Shown in pieces: positions 54,485 to 63,029 of a stretch of DNA of 64,000 bases. Position 1 is the first letter of the stretch; each line of letters begins with the position of its first letter. The stretch spans positions 124,001-188,000 of the forward strand of contig NZ_SACQ01000001.1 in assembly GCF_004005935.1 (NCBI RefSeq), in the 5' to 3' direction. This DNA comes from Neptunomonas marina. GTDB taxonomy: Bacteria > Pseudomonadota > Gammaproteobacteria > Pseudomonadales > Balneatricaceae. The notes beneath the pieces were generated by a model, which ran no database searches, was not told the origin of the DNA, and was given only the letters and a program-made list of their open reading frames with translations. The position numbers were made by a program, and so were the translations under genes.

Positions 54485-55711
54485 TTAAGCCGTTTGCTTA
54501 AGGTCACTCACCGTTTTTAGATTAAACTGCTCTGCGGCTGCATTGATGATGTGGCGGCCAATTGGCAGTGCGGATGTGGCAGCTGGTGATGGTGCGTTGC
54601 AGACATTGATCGTACGATCAGTGTTTACGAATAGGAAATCGTCAACGAGCTTACCATCTTTAGAAACCGCCTGTGCACGCACACCAGCAGGGTAAGGACT
54701 AAGGTCTGCCTTCTCGATCATCGGGCAGTACTTATTCACTTCTTTCAGATAACCGCTCTTGAACAATGAGTTCTTCATCTCGATCAGACCCGGCTTCAGG
54801 TTATCTTTGAGTACCTTAAGAATACCCGGGTAAGTTAGTGCTTCAAGGCTGTCTTTCAAGGAGATATCTGTCTTCTTGTAGCCTTCGCGCTTCCATGCCA
54901 TCACCGCGTTAGGGCCAACGGTAACCGTGCCATCGATCATGCGTGTCAGGTGAACTCCTAGGAATGGCATGTTTGGATCAGGGATCGGATAGATCAGGTG
55001 GTTTACAACCTGATTGAGCTCAGGCTTGAGCAGGTAGTATTCACCGCGGAATGGGCAGATCTTAAATTGAGGCTCAATACCCAGCATGCGCACTACGCGA
55101 TCAGCCATTAAGCCAGAACAGGAGATCATGTATTGCGAGCTAAAAGTCCCTTTTGATGTGGATACGTTGACCTCACCTGCACGTTCCGTAACGCCGGTCA
55201 CCATGCAGTTGAACTCGATCGTGCCGCCCATCTCTTGGAATTTTTCCGCCATCACTTCGGTGACGCGTTTATAGCTGACGATACCGCTTGATGGAACAAA
55301 GATGCCACCCACACCCGTGATATTTGGCTCGCGCTCTTTTAGCTCACCAGCAGATAACCAGCTACGCTCTAGACCATTCGCTTCGGTGCGTTCCCACAGC
55401 GCCTTCATGCGCTCCATCTCAAGATCGTTGGTTGCTACCAGAAGCTTACCGCACTCGTCGTATGGGATACCGTTCTCGTCACAGAAGTCTTTAGTGTTGC
55501 GGTTGCCTTCGAGACAGAACTTCGCTTTAAGGCTACCCGGTGTGTAATAAACACCGGCATGAATAACACCACTGTTGTGGCCTGTTTGATGCTGGGCAAC
55601 GCTGCTTTCCTTCTCTAGGACCAGAACCTTCTTGTCTGGCATCTGTTGCAGAAGCTGCATTGCAGTTGACATACCGACGATACCGCCGCCAACAATAATA
55701 AAATCGTACAC
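54485..55711 (-). CDS. lhgO: L-2-hydroxyglutarate dehydrogenase/oxidase
   Basis: FAD enzyme oxidising L-2-hydroxyglutarate to 2-oxoglutarate, passing electrons to the quinone pool in E. coli. Predicted 408 residues; GTG start with GAGG just upstream. The FAD motif IVGGGIVGMSTA is at the N-terminus, followed by QHQTGHNSGVIHAG and LGVHLTRMIDG (landmarks), all typical of LhgO. It follows glaH in the same direction after 84 bases and completes glutarate catabolism. Confidence 0.95.
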   Translation of the reverse strand: MYDFIIVGGGIVGMSTAMQLLQQMPDKKVLVLEKESSVAQHQTGHNSGVIHAGVYYTPGSLKAKFCLEGNRNTKDFCDENGIPYDECGKLLVATNDLEMERMKALWERTEANGLERSWLSAGELKEREPNITGVGGIFVPSSGIVSYKRVTEVMAEKFQEMGGTIEFNCMVTGVTERAGEVNVSTSKGTFSSQYMISCSGLMADRVVRMLGIEPQFKICPFRGEYYLLKPELNQVVNHLIYPIPDPNMPFLGVHLTRMIDGTVTVGPNAVMAWKREGYKKTDISLKDSLEALTYPGILKVLKDNLKPGLIEMKNSLFKSGYLKEVNKYCPMIEKADLSPYPAGVRAQAVSKDGKLVDDFLFVNTDRTINVCNAPSPAATSALPIGRHIINAAAEQFNLKTVSDLKQTA

Positions 55712-55744
55712 CCTGACCTCGCTAAGAACTGTAAAGCTGAGACG

Positions 55745-55774
55745 ACAAAGCCACTGAGAGGTCAGTGGCTTTGT
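55745..55774 (-). repeat. Strong intercistronic hairpin between glaH and lhgO
   Basis: ACAAAGCCACTGA / TCAGTGGCTTTGT, 13 bp perfect, with a 4-base loop and no T-tract in the reading direction. It may protect glaH mRNA and set different levels of the two enzymes. Confidence 0.6.
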
Positions 55775-55795
55775 GTATTATATGTTTTATGACAC

Positions 55796-56755
55796 TTACT
55801 GTGTTGGTTTACGTAGCGTCTTCTTGTGCGTGAAGTAACCACGCTGGCGCATCAACTCACGGCGCAGACCATCATGTGGCGTGAACTTGTCACGGCCATG
55901 CAACCAGAAGTGGTTGTTGATCAGCAAGAAGTTACCTGTTTCAACACGAATACCGTGAATAGCTGGGCTGTTTTCGATTGACTCAGATAGGTCGCACAAC
56001 CAGTTACCTTCTTCGTAGTTAGCAGGCTGAACGAACTGATCGATGTAAGACATGATCGGCTTACCTTCCACGTCCAGATCAAATACTGGGTGGAAGACCT
56101 CTTTCGATACTTTTTTGCTTGGTGGCGCAGACCAGCGCAGTTCGCGGTAAGCCATAGGATCGTTAGAGAACTTCTCTAGGCCTTCCCAGTCGTCCAAATG
56201 TAGCAGCAGGGAGTTACCACCTTCCATGTTCTGCTCATCAATTTTCAGCATCAGAACGTAGTCAGTGTCTTGTTCAACGAATGTACCATCGTTGTGCAGC
56301 TCCATTACACGGTGCGGCTGACGCAGGTAGCTGTCAGAGTTGTCGACGTTTTGTACGACAAAGCGTGCGTAGTATTGACCGCTCATTGCATCGTAGTTTG
56401 AACGGCCATAGCTGTGAGCAACGGCTGTTGTTAGCTTAACCATATCTTCTGCACGAGATACGTCGTCTAGGCCCTCAGGCTTGAACAGGATTGCGCCTGT
56501 ACCGCGATCAACCATTGTATCGATCAGGAATTGTTGCAGCTGGCCACCGCAGATATCGTTTAAAATCTTCGCCACACGGAAACGTAGGAAAGACTTATAT
56601 TCCAACGCTTGAACAGGCCACTCTTCAGTTGCAGCGAAGAATGCATCGAGTGTTTCTTTTGGGAACGTCAACTCAATCAGACGTTCTGGGTATTGTTCGC
56701 TTGGTTTAACGGAGAAACCTGTGAATTGTGTATCTAGGTTAACAATGCTGTTCAT
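55796..56755 (-). CDS. glaH: Glutarate 2-hydroxylase (Fe(II)/2-oxoglutarate dependent)
   Basis: Hydroxylates glutarate to L-2-hydroxyglutarate, consuming 2-oxoglutarate and oxygen. Predicted 319 residues (E. coli GlaH/CsiD 325). Iron ligands are H154 and D156 in MELHNDGTF and H286 in FWLHGRD, with the 2-oxoglutarate Arg in [13 protein letters not shown] lies eight bases before the ATG. It is followed by lhgO and divergent from a CsiR-type regulator, the usual arrangement for this lysine/5-aminovalerate degradation branch. Confidence 0.95.
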   Translation of the reverse strand: MNSIVNLDTQFTGFSVKPSEQYPERLIELTFPKETLDAFFAATEEWPVQALEYKSFLRFRVAKILNDICGGQLQQFLIDTMVDRGTGAILFKPEGLDDVSRAEDMVKLTTAVAHSYGRSNYDAMSGQYYARFVVQNVDNSDSYLRQPHRVMELHNDGTFVEQDTDYVLMLKIDEQNMEGGNSLLLHLDDWEGLEKFSNDPMAYRELRWSAPPSKKVSKEVFHPVFDLDVEGKPIMSYIDQFVQPANYEEGNWLCDLSESIENSPAIHGIRVETGNFLLINNHFWLHGRDKFTPHDGLRRELMRQRGYFTHKKTLRKPTQ

Positions 56756-56853
56756 TTTCTTATTCCTGGATGGCTAATCTTTAAGATGGGCTAATAATAT
56801 CGCTAAAATTTAAAAATATCTACATTTTTATGTTTTATTGATTTTTATCCATG

Positions 56854-56881
56854 TTGTCACTTTTGTACGGCGGGATATAAT
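56854..56881 (+). promoter_or_regulatory. Promoter of the CsiR-type regulator
   Basis: TTGTCA (56854-56859), 16-base spacer, TATAAT (56876-56881), a near-consensus sigma-70 promoter. The flanking ATGTTGTCACTTTTGT recalls the TTGT/ATGT-N5-TTTT elements reported for CsiR, as I remember them, so autoregulation and control of divergent glaH are likely. Confidence 0.7.
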
Positions 56882-56932
56882 TCGCACCATCTATTGAAAA
56901 GCGCTGACGCTAAAAGGGCGATTACAAACGAC

Positions 56933-57607
56933 ATGAGTGAAGAGAAGACAAGCCAGGCGGCAATCGCCTATGACCTGTTGAAGGCTGATATTATCAATGG
57001 CGCTCATCGGCCCGGCGACAAGCTACTAATGAGCCATCTGAAAACCCAGTACGATATTGGGGCTGGGCCTATGCGTGAGGCGCTCTCGCAACTAGTATCA
57101 GAGCGTTTAGTCACAGCTATTAGCCAGCGTGGTTTTCGGGTAGCGCAGATGACTCAGGAAGAGATGGAAGATATCTATGATGCGCGTGCTCATCTGGAGG
57201 CCTTGATTGTTCGTTTGGCCGTGGAGCGAGGTGATGAGCAGTGGGAGGCGGAAGTCATCGGTAAAGCACACACGTTAGCGCGGGTCGATGAGATCAACTC
57301 GGCTGAAGATATGCTCAATATTTGGGATATGCGCCATAAAGCGTTCCATTTGGCGATAGCGAAGGGCTGTAGCTCGCCGAAGTTGCTCGAGATGCGCGCC
57401 GCTTTATTTGACCAAGCTGAACGCTATCGGCAGCTTTGGCTTAAGCAGACGGTATTCTCGCAGTCTGCGCTGGCGGCAAAGCGGGAGGAGCACCAAGCAT
57501 TGGTCGATGCACTGCTCGACAAAAACGCAGAGAGGGCAAGTGCGTTGATGTATGCTCACCTGATGTCTCCGGTGTCCATCATTAGCGAGTTGATCGCTGA
57601 AAACTAG
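56933..57607 (+). CDS. csiR: GntR/FCD regulator of glutarate catabolism, CsiR-like
   Basis: Predicted 224 residues. ATG 56933 (MSEEKTSQAAIAYDLL) is preferred over a TTG 13 codons upstream, though its ribosome-binding site is weak. Winged helix: ADIINGAHRPGDKLLMSHL and IGAGPMREALSQLVSERLV (landmarks); FCD ligand domain from about 85 to the end, with MRHKAFHLAIAKGC. It is divergent from glaH, as CsiR/GlaR is in relatives, where it represses the glutarate genes and is relieved by glutarate. Terminator follows. Confidence 0.87.
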   Translation: MSEEKTSQAAIAYDLLKADIINGAHRPGDKLLMSHLKTQYDIGAGPMREALSQLVSERLVTAISQRGFRVAQMTQEEMEDIYDARAHLEALIVRLAVERGDEQWEAEVIGKAHTLARVDEINSAEDMLNIWDMRHKAFHLAIAKGCSSPKLLEMRAALFDQAERYRQLWLKQTVFSQSALAAKREEHQALVDALLDKNAERASALMYAHLMSPVSIISELIAEN

Positions 57608-57625
57608 TAGCGTGCTATGCATGAG

Positions 57626-57651
57626 AAAGGGGAGCTAAGCTCCCCTTTTTT
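57626..57651 (+). terminator. Rho-independent terminator after csiR
   Basis: AAAGGGGAGC / GCTCCCCTTT with a 3-base loop and T6. It lies between the convergent csiR and the universal stress protein gene. Confidence 0.93.
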
Positions 57652-57654
57652 GTT

Positions 57655-58095
57655 CTACCAGTGTTTGTTATCGCGGATAACAAAGACGTTACCTTGCGCG
57701 TGACGCAAGACCTTTTCGGCATTAGAGCCCAACAGGTAGCTGGCAACGCCAGGTTTGCCTGCAGCCACTAGAATGACATCGGGCTGCAAGCGGCTTTCCT
57801 CCTCGAGGATCTCGTCGTAAACAACGCCGTTGCGGATGTGGCAGCTGCCTTGCATCTCCTCTGGAACATGCTCTTCAAAGACGCGGCGTACACGCTTCTT
57901 CATCTCTTTACGCATCTGGCTCGCAACTTCGTTGTCTACCTGCGTGAATGAGATGCTGTGGATCTTGGTGGAATCCACATACAAGCTATGTATCTTGCCT
58001 TTTTCGTTTCCGAACAGCTGAATTGCCACTTCAACCGCTCGTGGAAACATCTCGACATGCTCTAGGTCGATCGGAATCAGAATATTGTTATACAT
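57655..58095 (-). CDS. Universal stress protein, TRAP-associated (TeaD-like)
   Basis: Predicted 146 residues, Usp fold: IPIDLEH at the N-terminus, HSLYVDS strand, PDVILVAAGKPG and the nucleotide-binding-like GxxG...GS motif (GKPGVASYLLGSNAEKVL; the loop is shorter than the usual nine residues). It begins six bases after dctM, as TeaD follows the ectoine TRAP transporter in Halomonas, so a role in regulating transporter activity is inferred. ATP binding is uncertain. Confidence 0.88.
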   Translation of the reverse strand: MYNNILIPIDLEHVEMFPRAVEVAIQLFGNEKGKIHSLYVDSTKIHSISFTQVDNEVASQMRKEMKKRVRRVFEEHVPEEMQGSCHIRNGVVYDEILEEESRLQPDVILVAAGKPGVASYLLGSNAEKVLRHAQGNVFVIRDNKHW

Positions 58096-58101
58096 AACAA
58101 G

Positions 58102-59418
58102 TTACCCCATGATCTTGTTCGGTAGCCACATCACGGCATCAGGGAAGAGCAAGCACAGTATGAGCACCAGTAACTTGATAAGAATAAACGGCGTGACCGA
58201 TTTATAGATATCGAGCATAGTGACATCAGGCGGCGCGATACCTTTCAAGTAGAAGAGGGCGAAGCCGTAAGGTGGTGTTTGTACTGCAATCTCGATATTA
58301 AGAATCATCAAAATACCGAACCAAATTGGGTCGAAACCGAGATCAACGACGATCGGCGTGAACAGCGGTGCACACATCAATACGATGATGAACTCATCGA
58401 TGATGAAACCGAGCAACAGCATCACGAGCTGCATCATGATAACAACGCCCAGCGGGGGGAGGCCAAGGTCAGAGGTGAAGCCCGCAACCATATCCTGAAC
58501 ACCCATCAATAGATGGAAGTTACTGAATAGGGTGGCACCCAAAATGATCCACATGGCTACGCTCACAAGCATAGCTGTCTCTAAACCTGCGGACTTGAAC
58601 AGACCAAACCGGAAACGTTTAAAGAAGAACGCTAGTATAATCGCACCCACGACGCCGATTGCTCCTGACTCCGTGGGCGTTGCAATACCACTAATAATAC
58701 TTCCCAACACTGCCACGATAAGCAGAACCGATAGTAAGCCATCGCGCAGCGTGCGGAACTTCTGCTCAGGCGTCATCTTAGCTTCGGCGCCTGTTCCTAG
58801 CGGTGCTTTTTCTGGATTAATTTTGCAACTGATAACGATATACGTAACCAGCAAAACAATTGTGACCACTGCAGGTACAAGTGCGGCAATGAACATTTTA
58901 CCCACGGAGTTTTGCGTGGACGCTGCAAACATGATCATCGGTACGCTTGGCGGAATCAAAATACCAAGACCACCACCGGCCATAATAACGCCTAAAGCAA
59001 GGCGCTTATCGTAACCGCGCTCTAGCATGGGTTTTAGCGCGATACTGCCGGATGTCATGATGCCTGCACCAATGATGCCTACCATGGCACCAATCATGGA
59101 ACAAACGCCCACAACGCTAATTGCCAATGACCCACGTACCTTACCGATAACCAACTGGCTGGCATTAAACATCGCATCGCCGATGCCTGAGCGGGTGAGT
59201 AGCTGCCCCATATAGATATATAGCGGGATAGCCAACAGAATGAAGCTAAACAAGATTGATTCGAACGTGCTTGGCACGATGTTGAAAATGCCTTCACCCC
59301 ATGTGCTGTAGCCAATTGCCATGGCGATGCCGCCCAGTGCTAAACCAACCGGAGTTCCGATTGCGAAGGCAACGAGAATACACAGCAACAGGACGCCAGT
59401 AAGTAATTCAATTTCCAT
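58102..59418 (-). CDS. dctM: TRAP transporter large membrane subunit
   Basis: Predicted 438 residues, DctM type with about twelve hydrophobic helices. The start MEIELLTGVLLL at 59418 has CGGAGG six bases upstream; it overlaps dctQ by 11 bases. The family motifs IGTPVGLALGG, AIPLYIYMGQLL and MIMFAASTQNSVGKMF-type sequence are visible. It forms the Na+-dependent translocation channel with DctQ and receives substrate from DctP. Confidence 0.93.
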   Translation of the reverse strand: MEIELLTGVLLLCILVAFAIGTPVGLALGGIAMAIGYSTWGEGIFNIVPSTFESILFSFILLAIPLYIYMGQLLTRSGIGDAMFNASQLVIGKVRGSLAISVVGVCSMIGAMVGIIGAGIMTSGSIALKPMLERGYDKRLALGVIMAGGGLGILIPPSVPMIMFAASTQNSVGKMFIAALVPAVVTIVLLVTYIVISCKINPEKAPLGTGAEAKMTPEQKFRTLRDGLLSVLLIVAVLGSIISGIATPTESGAIGVVGAIILAFFFKRFRFGLFKSAGLETAMLVSVAMWIILGATLFSNFHLLMGVQDMVAGFTSDLGLPPLGVVIMMQLVMLLLGFIIDEFIIVLMCAPLFTPIVVDLGFDPIWFGILMILNIEIAVQTPPYGFALFYLKGIAPPDVTMLDIYKSVTPFILIKLLVLILCLLFPDAVMWLPNKIMG

Positions 59419-59965
59419 TGTCATCCTCCGCATCTTCGTCAGATACCGGTACCAAGTCACGCCCTGTAACAAGGTGATAAAGATCGTTAATAATGTCGCT
59501 GATAATCTGAAGTATCAGCAAAGAGCACGCGACGATCAGCATCATCCAAAAGTGATGCATTGGCGGCGCCCATTCACTCATACGGCGATAATTGAAGTTG
59601 AGTGCTTCGTTGAATTTGTCAATAGACACCAATACCACCACTGCCATGAAAAAGATGGCCAGCGCACCGGAAACAAGGTGAAAGATACGCTTCACATTGG
59701 CAGAAACAGACAGGTACAAGATATCCACATTGATGTGTGCTTTGCGCTGCTGAGCATAGGCACCACCAAGCGCTGCGAGATAACCTGATAGAAACAGCGA
59801 TAGATCATAAGCCCATATCGTTGGCTTGTTTAGAAAGTAGCGCGCAAACACTTCGAACGCGATGACAAGCGCAATCATCGGCATCAGGATAGAAACACCA
59901 CGGCCGATAAAGGCAACAAGCCTTTGCACTGCAGTGCAATAGAGTCTAAGGGTTGATGTGAACAT
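59408..59965 (-). CDS. dctQ: TRAP transporter small membrane subunit
   Basis: Predicted 185 residues with four hydrophobic helices. The EVFARYFLNKPTIWAYDLSLFL segment (landmark) is the DctQ hallmark, and the acidic C-terminal tail overlaps dctM. It lies about 140 bases after dctP with a strong hairpin in between. Confidence 0.9.
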   Translation of the reverse strand: MFTSTLRLYCTAVQRLVAFIGRGVSILMPMIALVIAFEVFARYFLNKPTIWAYDLSLFLSGYLAALGGAYAQQRKAHINVDILYLSVSANVKRIFHLVSGALAIFFMAVVVLVSIDKFNEALNFNYRRMSEWAPPMHHFWMMLIVACSLLILQIISDIINDLYHLVTGRDLVPVSDEDAEDDNGN

Positions 59966-60052
59966 GGTTATACAGCCTTGAAATGAAAGGAATCTAAAGG
60001 AACTTCCCTTTACCTTTTGCAGGCCTCAGTATACTGCCAGAGGGGCGAAATA

Positions 60053-60086
60053 AAGAAGCTTCTGACCCAAGAGTCAGAAGCTTCTT
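60053..60086 (-). terminator. Hairpin between dctP and dctQ
   Basis: AAGAAGCTTCTGAC / GTCAGAAGCTTCTT, 14 bp perfect, 6-base loop, with a weak T-rich stretch (TTATTT) on the minus strand. Probably a partial terminator or 3' stabiliser giving more binding protein than membrane subunits, as is common in TRAP operons. Confidence 0.75.
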
Positions 60087-60107
60087 CGGTACTGAGTTAA
60101 GCGGTGA

Positions 60108-61130
60108 TTACTGCTTTTTCAGGATGTCGATAAGCGCTTTGCTGTGCTTATCTTGAGCAGAGTATTCATCCCATAGGGATTCGCCCGCTTTTGTCCATGC
60201 TGCTTTATCTTCAGCAGATGGTGCTGGGCTCCACTTCATGCCTTTTGCTTCCATGTCAGCAATCGCTTCAGATTCCCATAGACGTGACTTAGTCATCTGC
60301 TCGCGAGCGTGAACAGCTGTTGCTGCTTTAACAATCGCTTTCAGGTCGTCAGGTAGCTTGTTCCAAGCTTTCTGGTTCACGAATACAGGCAGAACTTGTG
60401 CCCCTGCGAGTGGTAGGCGGTACATGTATTTCGCCACTTCAACGTGGTTACCGTCACGGTGGTCAATCAGGTTAGAACCGATAGAACCATCGATAACGCC
60501 TGTTGCTAAACCTGTGTAGATCTCGCTCCACGTTAGAGATACTGGAGAAGCGCCCAAGTTACGTACGAACTTACCGTATGCACCGGGTGCACGAAGCTTC
60601 AAACCTTTGAAGTCTTCAACAGATTTGATCTCTTTCTTTGTCAGCAAGTAAACAGGTGGCTGGATGTAAGGGTCTAGGTAAACTAGGCCTTGCTCGCCGT
60701 AGGCTTTAGTTAGGACTTCGTTCCAGCCTTTCTCGTGGAAAAGAACACTCAGTTCACCAACGTCAGCAGTACCGCCAGGTAGACCAACTTCAACGATACC
60801 CGCAGGTAGTTCGCCAGCGTTCATCGGCTGGAATGTCGCGCCCATTGTGATCAGGCCACTTTTCACAGCACCTAGAATGCCCTTCGTGTCGACACCTTCA
60901 CCAGCGTACATCATCTTAACTTTGATGCGGCCGTTAGACATCTCTTCGATATTTTTTGCCAGATTTCCATACACTTCACCAAACGCTGTACCACGTGTGT
61001 ACAGGTTTGCAAAACGCCAGTTGTGTTCAGCTGCTTGTGCAGTGGACGCTGCAACAGCACCTAGACCCAGAGTGACAGCCAAAGAGCTAGAAATAATCTG
61101 TTTTTTAAATTTGCAAAGAACTTTCCGCAT
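60108..61130 (-). CDS. dctP: TRAP transporter solute-binding protein
   Basis: Predicted 340-residue periplasmic protein with a signal peptide ending near AQAAEHNW. The DctP fold is recognisable: FANLYTRGTAFGEVYGNLAKNIEEMSNGRI, LKLRAPGAYGKFVRNLGASPVSLTWSEIYTGLATGVIDG (landmarks), including the Arg that usually binds the substrate carboxylate (KLRAPG). The ligand is likely an organic acid or zwitterion. The glutarate-catabolic neighbours suggest glutarate, 5-aminovalerate or a related acid, but that is inference. Confidence 0.93.
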   Translation of the reverse strand: MRKVLCKFKKQIISSSLAVTLGLGAVAASTAQAAEHNWRFANLYTRGTAFGEVYGNLAKNIEEMSNGRIKVKMMYAGEGVDTKGILGAVKSGLITMGATFQPMNAGELPAGIVEVGLPGGTADVGELSVLFHEKGWNEVLTKAYGEQGLVYLDPYIQPPVYLLTKKEIKSVEDFKGLKLRAPGAYGKFVRNLGASPVSLTWSEIYTGLATGVIDGSIGSNLIDHRDGNHVEVAKYMYRLPLAGAQVLPVFVNQKAWNKLPDDLKAIVKAATAVHAREQMTKSRLWESEAIADMEAKGMKWSPAPSAEDKAAWTKAGESLWDEYSAQDKHSKALIDILKKQ

Positions 61131-61239
61131 GTCTTCATTCTCTTTCTAATTGTTTTATAACGCCGGATTTTTGGTACCAGCATGACACACAGCCAAGTTA
61201 GCAAAGGGGGTAGGTGAATTACATCAGGCTCTTAAAACG

Positions 61240-61278
61240 TAAAGTTTTGCATAGGTCAAACTTTAGCAAAAACCTATG
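61240..61278. promoter_or_regulatory. Interlocking inverted repeats upstream of dctP
   Basis: TAAAGTT-N12-AACTTTA (61240-61265) and CATAGGT-N15-ACCTATG (61250-61278) overlap, about 110-150 bases before the dctP start. A further half-site ATAGGTT is at 61305-61311. Likely binding sites for the TRAP-operon regulator. Confidence 0.5.
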
Positions 61279-61474
61279 AGTTTATTAGGGTTTTTGGGGT
61301 GTAAATAGGTTGGTATTACGCAAAAGTCGTATGCTTAAAGGGTTTTTAGCCTACAAAATATTGATGACATTTATATGAGAGGGGAATAAAAAAGACCCGT
61401 GGATTAGAATCGACGGGCCAAGGTCTTGCGTTAGAGCTTGTTGCTTACGCGGAGCATAAGCGAAGGGTGAGACG

Positions 61475-61495
61475 GCCCTGCTAGTGCAGCAGGGC
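61475..61495. repeat. GC-rich perfect hairpin
   Basis: GCCCTGCT-AGTGC-AGCAGGGC, 8 bp perfect, without a T-tract. It lies about 70 bases downstream of the aminotransferase stop. Confidence 0.5.
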
Positions 61496-61532
61496 AGCTA
61501 ATGCTGAAAAGGGCGAACCTTCACGCATGAGT

Positions 61533-61554
61533 AGGCAGTGGGGTGTCACTGCCT
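61533..61554 (-). terminator. Hairpin at the 3' end of the aminotransferase gene
   Basis: AGGCAGTG / CACTGCCT, 8 bp perfect with a 6-base loop, starting nine bases past the stop. No T-tract; termination is uncertain. Confidence 0.55.
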
Positions 61555-61562
61555 AAAAGGGG

Positions 61563-62879
61563 TTAAAACAGCTCGCTTGCTGTTTTACGAATGGCAGCTA
61601 CTAGTTGATCAATCTGCTCAGGTTCGATTGTCAGTGGTGGTGAGAAGGCGATGATGTTGCCCATTGCGCGGATCATAACGCCGTTCTCGTAACACTTCAC
61701 TTGGAAAGCCCCGCCGATTGGTGCACTGCTGCCTTCTGGTTGTGCAAACTGCACAGCACCAATTAAGCCGTAGTTACGGATGTCGACGACCTGCTCGATA
61801 TCTTTCAAGCTGTGCAGTGCTTCTTCCCAGTATTTACCAATTTCGCCGGAGGCACGCGTTAGCAAGCCTTCCTCTTCATATACGTCAAGCGCTGCCATAC
61901 CTGCTGCACACGCGACAGGGCTCGCTGAGTACGTGTAGCCGTGGTAAAGCTCAACACCGCCTTCAGGTGAATTTTCCATGATCGTGTCATGGATATGATC
62001 TGCTACAAATACTGCACCCAGAGGAACGATACCGTTGGTGATACCTTTCGCAGATACGATCATGTCAGGTACTACATCGAACTCAACAGCCGCGAAAGGT
62101 GCACCTAGACGACCCCAGCCGGTGATGACTTCGTCGAAGATCAGCAGGATGTCATGCTTTGTGCAGATTTCACGTAGGCGCTGCAAGTAACCTTTTGGTG
62201 GGATAATAACACCACCAGCGCCGCTGATTGGTTCGACGATCACTGCTGCAATGCTGCTAGCATCGTGGAACTTGATCAGCTCTTCGAGTGCATCCGCGCG
62301 ATCTAAACCGTGCTCAGTCAAGCCTTTGCTAAAGGCGTTGTTTTCAAGGTCTAGCGTGTGTGGCAAGTGATCGACTGGCAGCAATGGACCAAACGCCTTA
62401 CGGTTAGGCGTAAGGCCGCCCACCGAAATACCACCGAAGTTAACACCGTGGTAAGCCATTTCACGGCCAATCAACTTGAATTTGTTCGCTTTGCCGCGCG
62501 CGTTTTGGTATGCCAGAGCAATTTTAAGCGCACTCTCAACGGCTTCTGAGCCGGAGTTTGCGAAGAAAACTTTATTCAATGGGTCTGGCGTGTACTGAAT
62601 CAAACGCTCCGCAAACTCAAAGCCAATATCATGACCGAAGTTGAATGGCGATGTGTAGTCCAGCTCAAGAGCTTGTTTACCAATCGCTTCGGCAATTTGC
62701 TTGCGGCCGTGACCTGCGTTTACGCACCACAGACCTGCTGTCGCATCAAGAATTTGACGACCGTCGTCGGTGTAGCAAAATACACCTTCAGTGCGGCTAA
62801 CAATACGTGGGTTTGCTTTGAATGCGCGGTTGGGTGTGAACGGCATCCAGAAAGCATCGAGACTCTTATAGTTTTTCAT
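61563..62879 (-). CDS. Class III omega-amino acid:pyruvate aminotransferase
   Basis: PLP transaminase of 438 residues. The N-terminal LDAFWMPFTPNRAFKANPRI, the DATAGLWCVNAGHGR region, FFANSGSEAVESALKIA, the PLP-contact Asp in LIFDEVITGWGRLG, and the PLP lysine in SAKGITNGIVPLGAV identify an omega-amino-acid:pyruvate (beta-alanine-type) aminotransferase rather than GabT/DavT. Next to a GabD-type dehydrogenase and glaH-lhgO it could deaminate 5-aminovalerate, GABA, beta-alanine or a diamine to a semialdehyde. Which one it prefers cannot be told from sequence. Confidence 0.92.
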   Translation of the reverse strand: MKNYKSLDAFWMPFTPNRAFKANPRIVSRTEGVFCYTDDGRQILDATAGLWCVNAGHGRKQIAEAIGKQALELDYTSPFNFGHDIGFEFAERLIQYTPDPLNKVFFANSGSEAVESALKIALAYQNARGKANKFKLIGREMAYHGVNFGGISVGGLTPNRKAFGPLLPVDHLPHTLDLENNAFSKGLTEHGLDRADALEELIKFHDASSIAAVIVEPISGAGGVIIPPKGYLQRLREICTKHDILLIFDEVITGWGRLGAPFAAVEFDVVPDMIVSAKGITNGIVPLGAVFVADHIHDTIMENSPEGGVELYHGYTYSASPVACAAGMAALDVYEEEGLLTRASGEIGKYWEEALHSLKDIEQVVDIRNYGLIGAVQFAQPEGSSAPIGGAFQVKCYENGVMIRAMGNIIAFSPPLTIEPEQIDQLVAAIRKTASELF

Positions 62880-63029
62880 ATATCTGCAACCATTAAATAG
62901 AGATGTGCAATTGTGTGTGTACGATAAAGGGGGAGCGCGGTAGGAAAAATCACCGCTATTCGATTTAAACTTTTATGAGAGCCAAACAAAGGTTTAACTC
63001 CCATAACCTTTATCGTTAAAGCGGGCGGG

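Larger units (their letters stand above)
61131..61562. other. Regulatory region upstream of dctP and downstream of the aminotransferase
   Basis: A 432-base gene-free stretch. Near dctP it contains TAAAGTT-N12-AACTTTA (61240-61265) overlapping CATAGGT / ACCTATG (61250-61278), with a further ATAGGTT at 61305. Near the aminotransferase two perfect hairpins lie at 61475-61495 and 61533-61554. Confidence 0.6.
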
